A DNA stretch of 64,000 nt. Source: Aquarana catesbeiana (lineage: Eukaryota; Chordata; Amphibia; Anura; Ranidae). Below are positions 62,873-64,000 of the stretch, in pieces; positions within the stretch are counted from its first letter, which is position 1, and each line of letters begins with the position of its first letter. A program made the translations under genes and the position numbers. Below the pieces are notes generated by a model that was given only the letters and a program-made list of their open reading frames with translations, made no database searches and was not told where the DNA came from. The stretch is taken from the NCBI RefSeq assembly GCF_042186555.1, contig NC_133326.1:439878147-439942146 (forward strand), given 5' to 3'.

Positions 62873-64000
62873 AGGGCAGTGCCACACAAATCCACAGGTG
62901 GTAGCAGGAACAATCTCTGCATAACAATAGGGCATCCTTTTAGTGAACATGCTAAGCAGAGGTGTAACCCACAGCTGAGTTTAGCAGTTTTGATTTTTGA
63001 CAAAAAAAGGAGAGTGTTTGGGAATAACAGATCTCTGTGTATTTTTTACTTTTCATTTAAGGAAAATTTTGAAAAAAATAATAAATAGAGCAAGCTGGCA
63101 ATTAGCTTTAAGCAAAAAGCAATTGTAACTAAGGATTATCAACGATTTGCATGCTTTGAAACTTCTTGAAAGCAATATGAATCATGGGTTCTATAGCAAT
63201 GAAAATATAAGGCATTCTTGTAAAATACAAGACATTGCTTTTGTTTGACTTATCTGTGGACATAAAAATCACATATGTAAAAGCAAAGTTCCTTTTGTTC
63301 AATCAACTCTACCACAAATTACTCTTGGAAATCCTATTACTATCTAACCCTAAACACAGCTCAAAATTGTCAGAACAAGAACAAAGATTATTTTCATCTC
63401 AATGTCTATGTGTATTAAGAAATGTTTCAAAGAAATTGAGTTTCCATCAAGTCGTTTTTGGACCATTCTGTTAAAGTGAATCTGGTTACACAATACCCCA
63501 AACACAAGAGCACTGTTCCAATATGTAGTCACAGAAAAGTGCTCCATTTGGAGTTTTACGCACTGATTTTTCTGAAATGGTTGTTAGTGAAACTCATTGT
63601 GGCTCTGGTTGTAGATAATCTGCTTCTCACCTTGGTCAAACTAGGAAGCACTTACATGTACTAAAACAAAATAAAGTACTGAGGTTTGACTGTGTTAAAA
63701 GCATTAAAAGTAGAGTACCGGCCACTCTGATGCTCCTAGTTTCATCTGGAAGATTTAACTCAGTTCCCACATTGCCCAAAACAGGAAGCAATCACTCACC
63801 AGCAATGGAATACAAGAGAGAGCTTTGTTTTGGGTCATGTAAGATGGGACAAAAATATCAATCATTTTCTTTTGGCAGAAGAACAAGAATTGGATTAGAA
63901 AATATGAAGCAGCTTACCTCCAAGAAGCAAACAGCCATTGTTCTCATGTATTTATCTTCAGGTTCTGTTTAAGCATCCACTTCACTCTATCTTCCAACTC
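62873..64000 (+). repeat. M51, D unit, truncated by window end
   Basis: 1,128 bp are present, with all D markers. A private C-to-A change (AGCAATCACTC) lies near 63790. The array clearly continues beyond the window. Confidence 0.8.

Larger units (their letters stand above)
1..64000 (+). repeat. Tandem satellite array, ~1.23-kb monomer, 51 copies
   Basis: The same ~1,230-bp sequence recurs from the first to the last base, always in the same orientation. Anchor positions such as the TTGGACCATTCTG motif fall at 586, 1816, 3046, 4274, 5510 and so on to 63458. Spacing is mostly 1,221 to 1,231 bp, with seven enlarged units of about 1,450 bp. Base composition is about 35% G+C and CpG is very rare. 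No unit contains a recognisable gene or transposon. The array runs off both window ends, so its true size and flanks are unknown. Satellite identity is directly seen; chromosome location and species are not. Confidence 0.97.
27960..64000 (+). repeat. Six-monomer higher-order repeat domain (~7,584 bp), rearranged
   Basis: Six monomer types follow the order A-B-C-D-E-F. A has an internal duplication, TTAGCG and TTCTTGTGGC. B has GTGGACGAAAA, TTGCACCATT, CAATTGAATAC and TCTTCATGTTC. C has CAATCTGGC, GCTCTTTTTTGG, ACATGGCTC, GGATACAC and GTTTACGCATCC. D has GCTAAGCAG, TAGAGCAAG, ATTATCAACG and AACTCAGTTCC. E has AGCATGAAC, CTAAAATGG, TTGATCAAAC and CAGTTTGTCAA. F has GGATCAAAG, CCTATCAC, GTTATTG, AACAGAAG and TTTTTGTTCA. 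M36-M41 give one full copy. Elsewhere units are skipped, doubled or fused. Confidence 0.82.

Noticed and set aside
1..64000. CRISPR array
   Set aside because: Repeats are 1.2 kb and contiguous, without unique spacers; base composition and CpG depletion are eukaryotic.
1..64000. rDNA, histone or other tandem gene cluster
   Set aside because: No rRNA-like conserved blocks and no histone-like coding frames; longest frame is 139 codons and not conserved in length.
1..64000. Alpha-satellite or a CENP-B-box centromeric satellite
   Set aside because: The unit is 1.23 kb, not 171 bp, and I find no CENP-B box core (TTCG followed by CGGG) in the monomers.
1..64000. Tandem transposable elements or LTR remnants
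   Set aside because: No terminal inverted repeats, target-site duplications, long terminal repeats or reverse-transcriptase/transposase motifs were seen in any frame. A very old, degraded element as ancestor cannot be excluded.
1..64000. Assignment to a named bird, reptile or mammal satellite
   Set aside because: I do not recognise the monomer. Size alone is not enough, and no database search was possible.

Overview
The whole 64-kb window is one uninterrupted, head-to-tail satellite DNA array. The basic unit is about 1,230 bp (individual copies 1,170 to 1,462 bp). I delimit 51 monomers, the last cut by the window end, all in the same orientation. Phase is set at the recurring AGGGCAGTGCC-like motif that opens the window. 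I see no protein-coding gene, RNA gene, transposon, CRISPR array or unique-sequence island. Many short open frames recur once per monomer on both strands. They look like by-products of tandem repetition: several start only at TTG, and they are broken freely between copies.

The source is a eukaryote, most likely a vertebrate. The monomer is about 35% G+C (six 60-base lines of monomer 1 counted by hand). It carries only about three CpG dinucleotides where roughly 38 would be expected, and many copy-to-copy differences are CpG to TpG/CpA changes, as in heavily methylated DNA. One monomer holds an insertion of four TAACCC units, the vertebrate-type telomere repeat. I do not recognise the satellite family or the species. 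A subtelomeric, pericentromeric or sex-chromosome heterochromatin block would all fit.

Layout. (1) Bases 1 to about 11,200 form a mosaic of diverged monomers (M1 to M9), including the telomere-repeat insertion in M5 and two monomers enlarged by an internal 228-bp duplication (M5, M7). (2) About 11,200 to 27,960 is a five-monomer higher-order repeat, P-Q-R-S-T, of 6,144 bp in about 2.7 copies. The second and third copies look identical wherever I compared them. (3) About 27,960 to 64,000 is built from a six-monomer higher-order repeat, A-B-C-D-E-F, of about 7,584 bp. One complete textbook copy lies at 43,803-51,386; the other copies have skipped, repeated or fused monomers.

The order of the third region (M23 to M51) reads A B C' C D E F/C D/A B C/D E/B E F A B C D E F E F A B/C D F A B C D. 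This is what unequal crossing-over and gene conversion in a long tandem array produce. The most interesting features are the two higher-order organisations side by side, the telomere-repeat insertion at a pre-existing telomere-like seed, the recurrent internal duplication, a hairpin with a matching deletion, and conserved short motifs (POU octamer, splice-like signals) in every unit.
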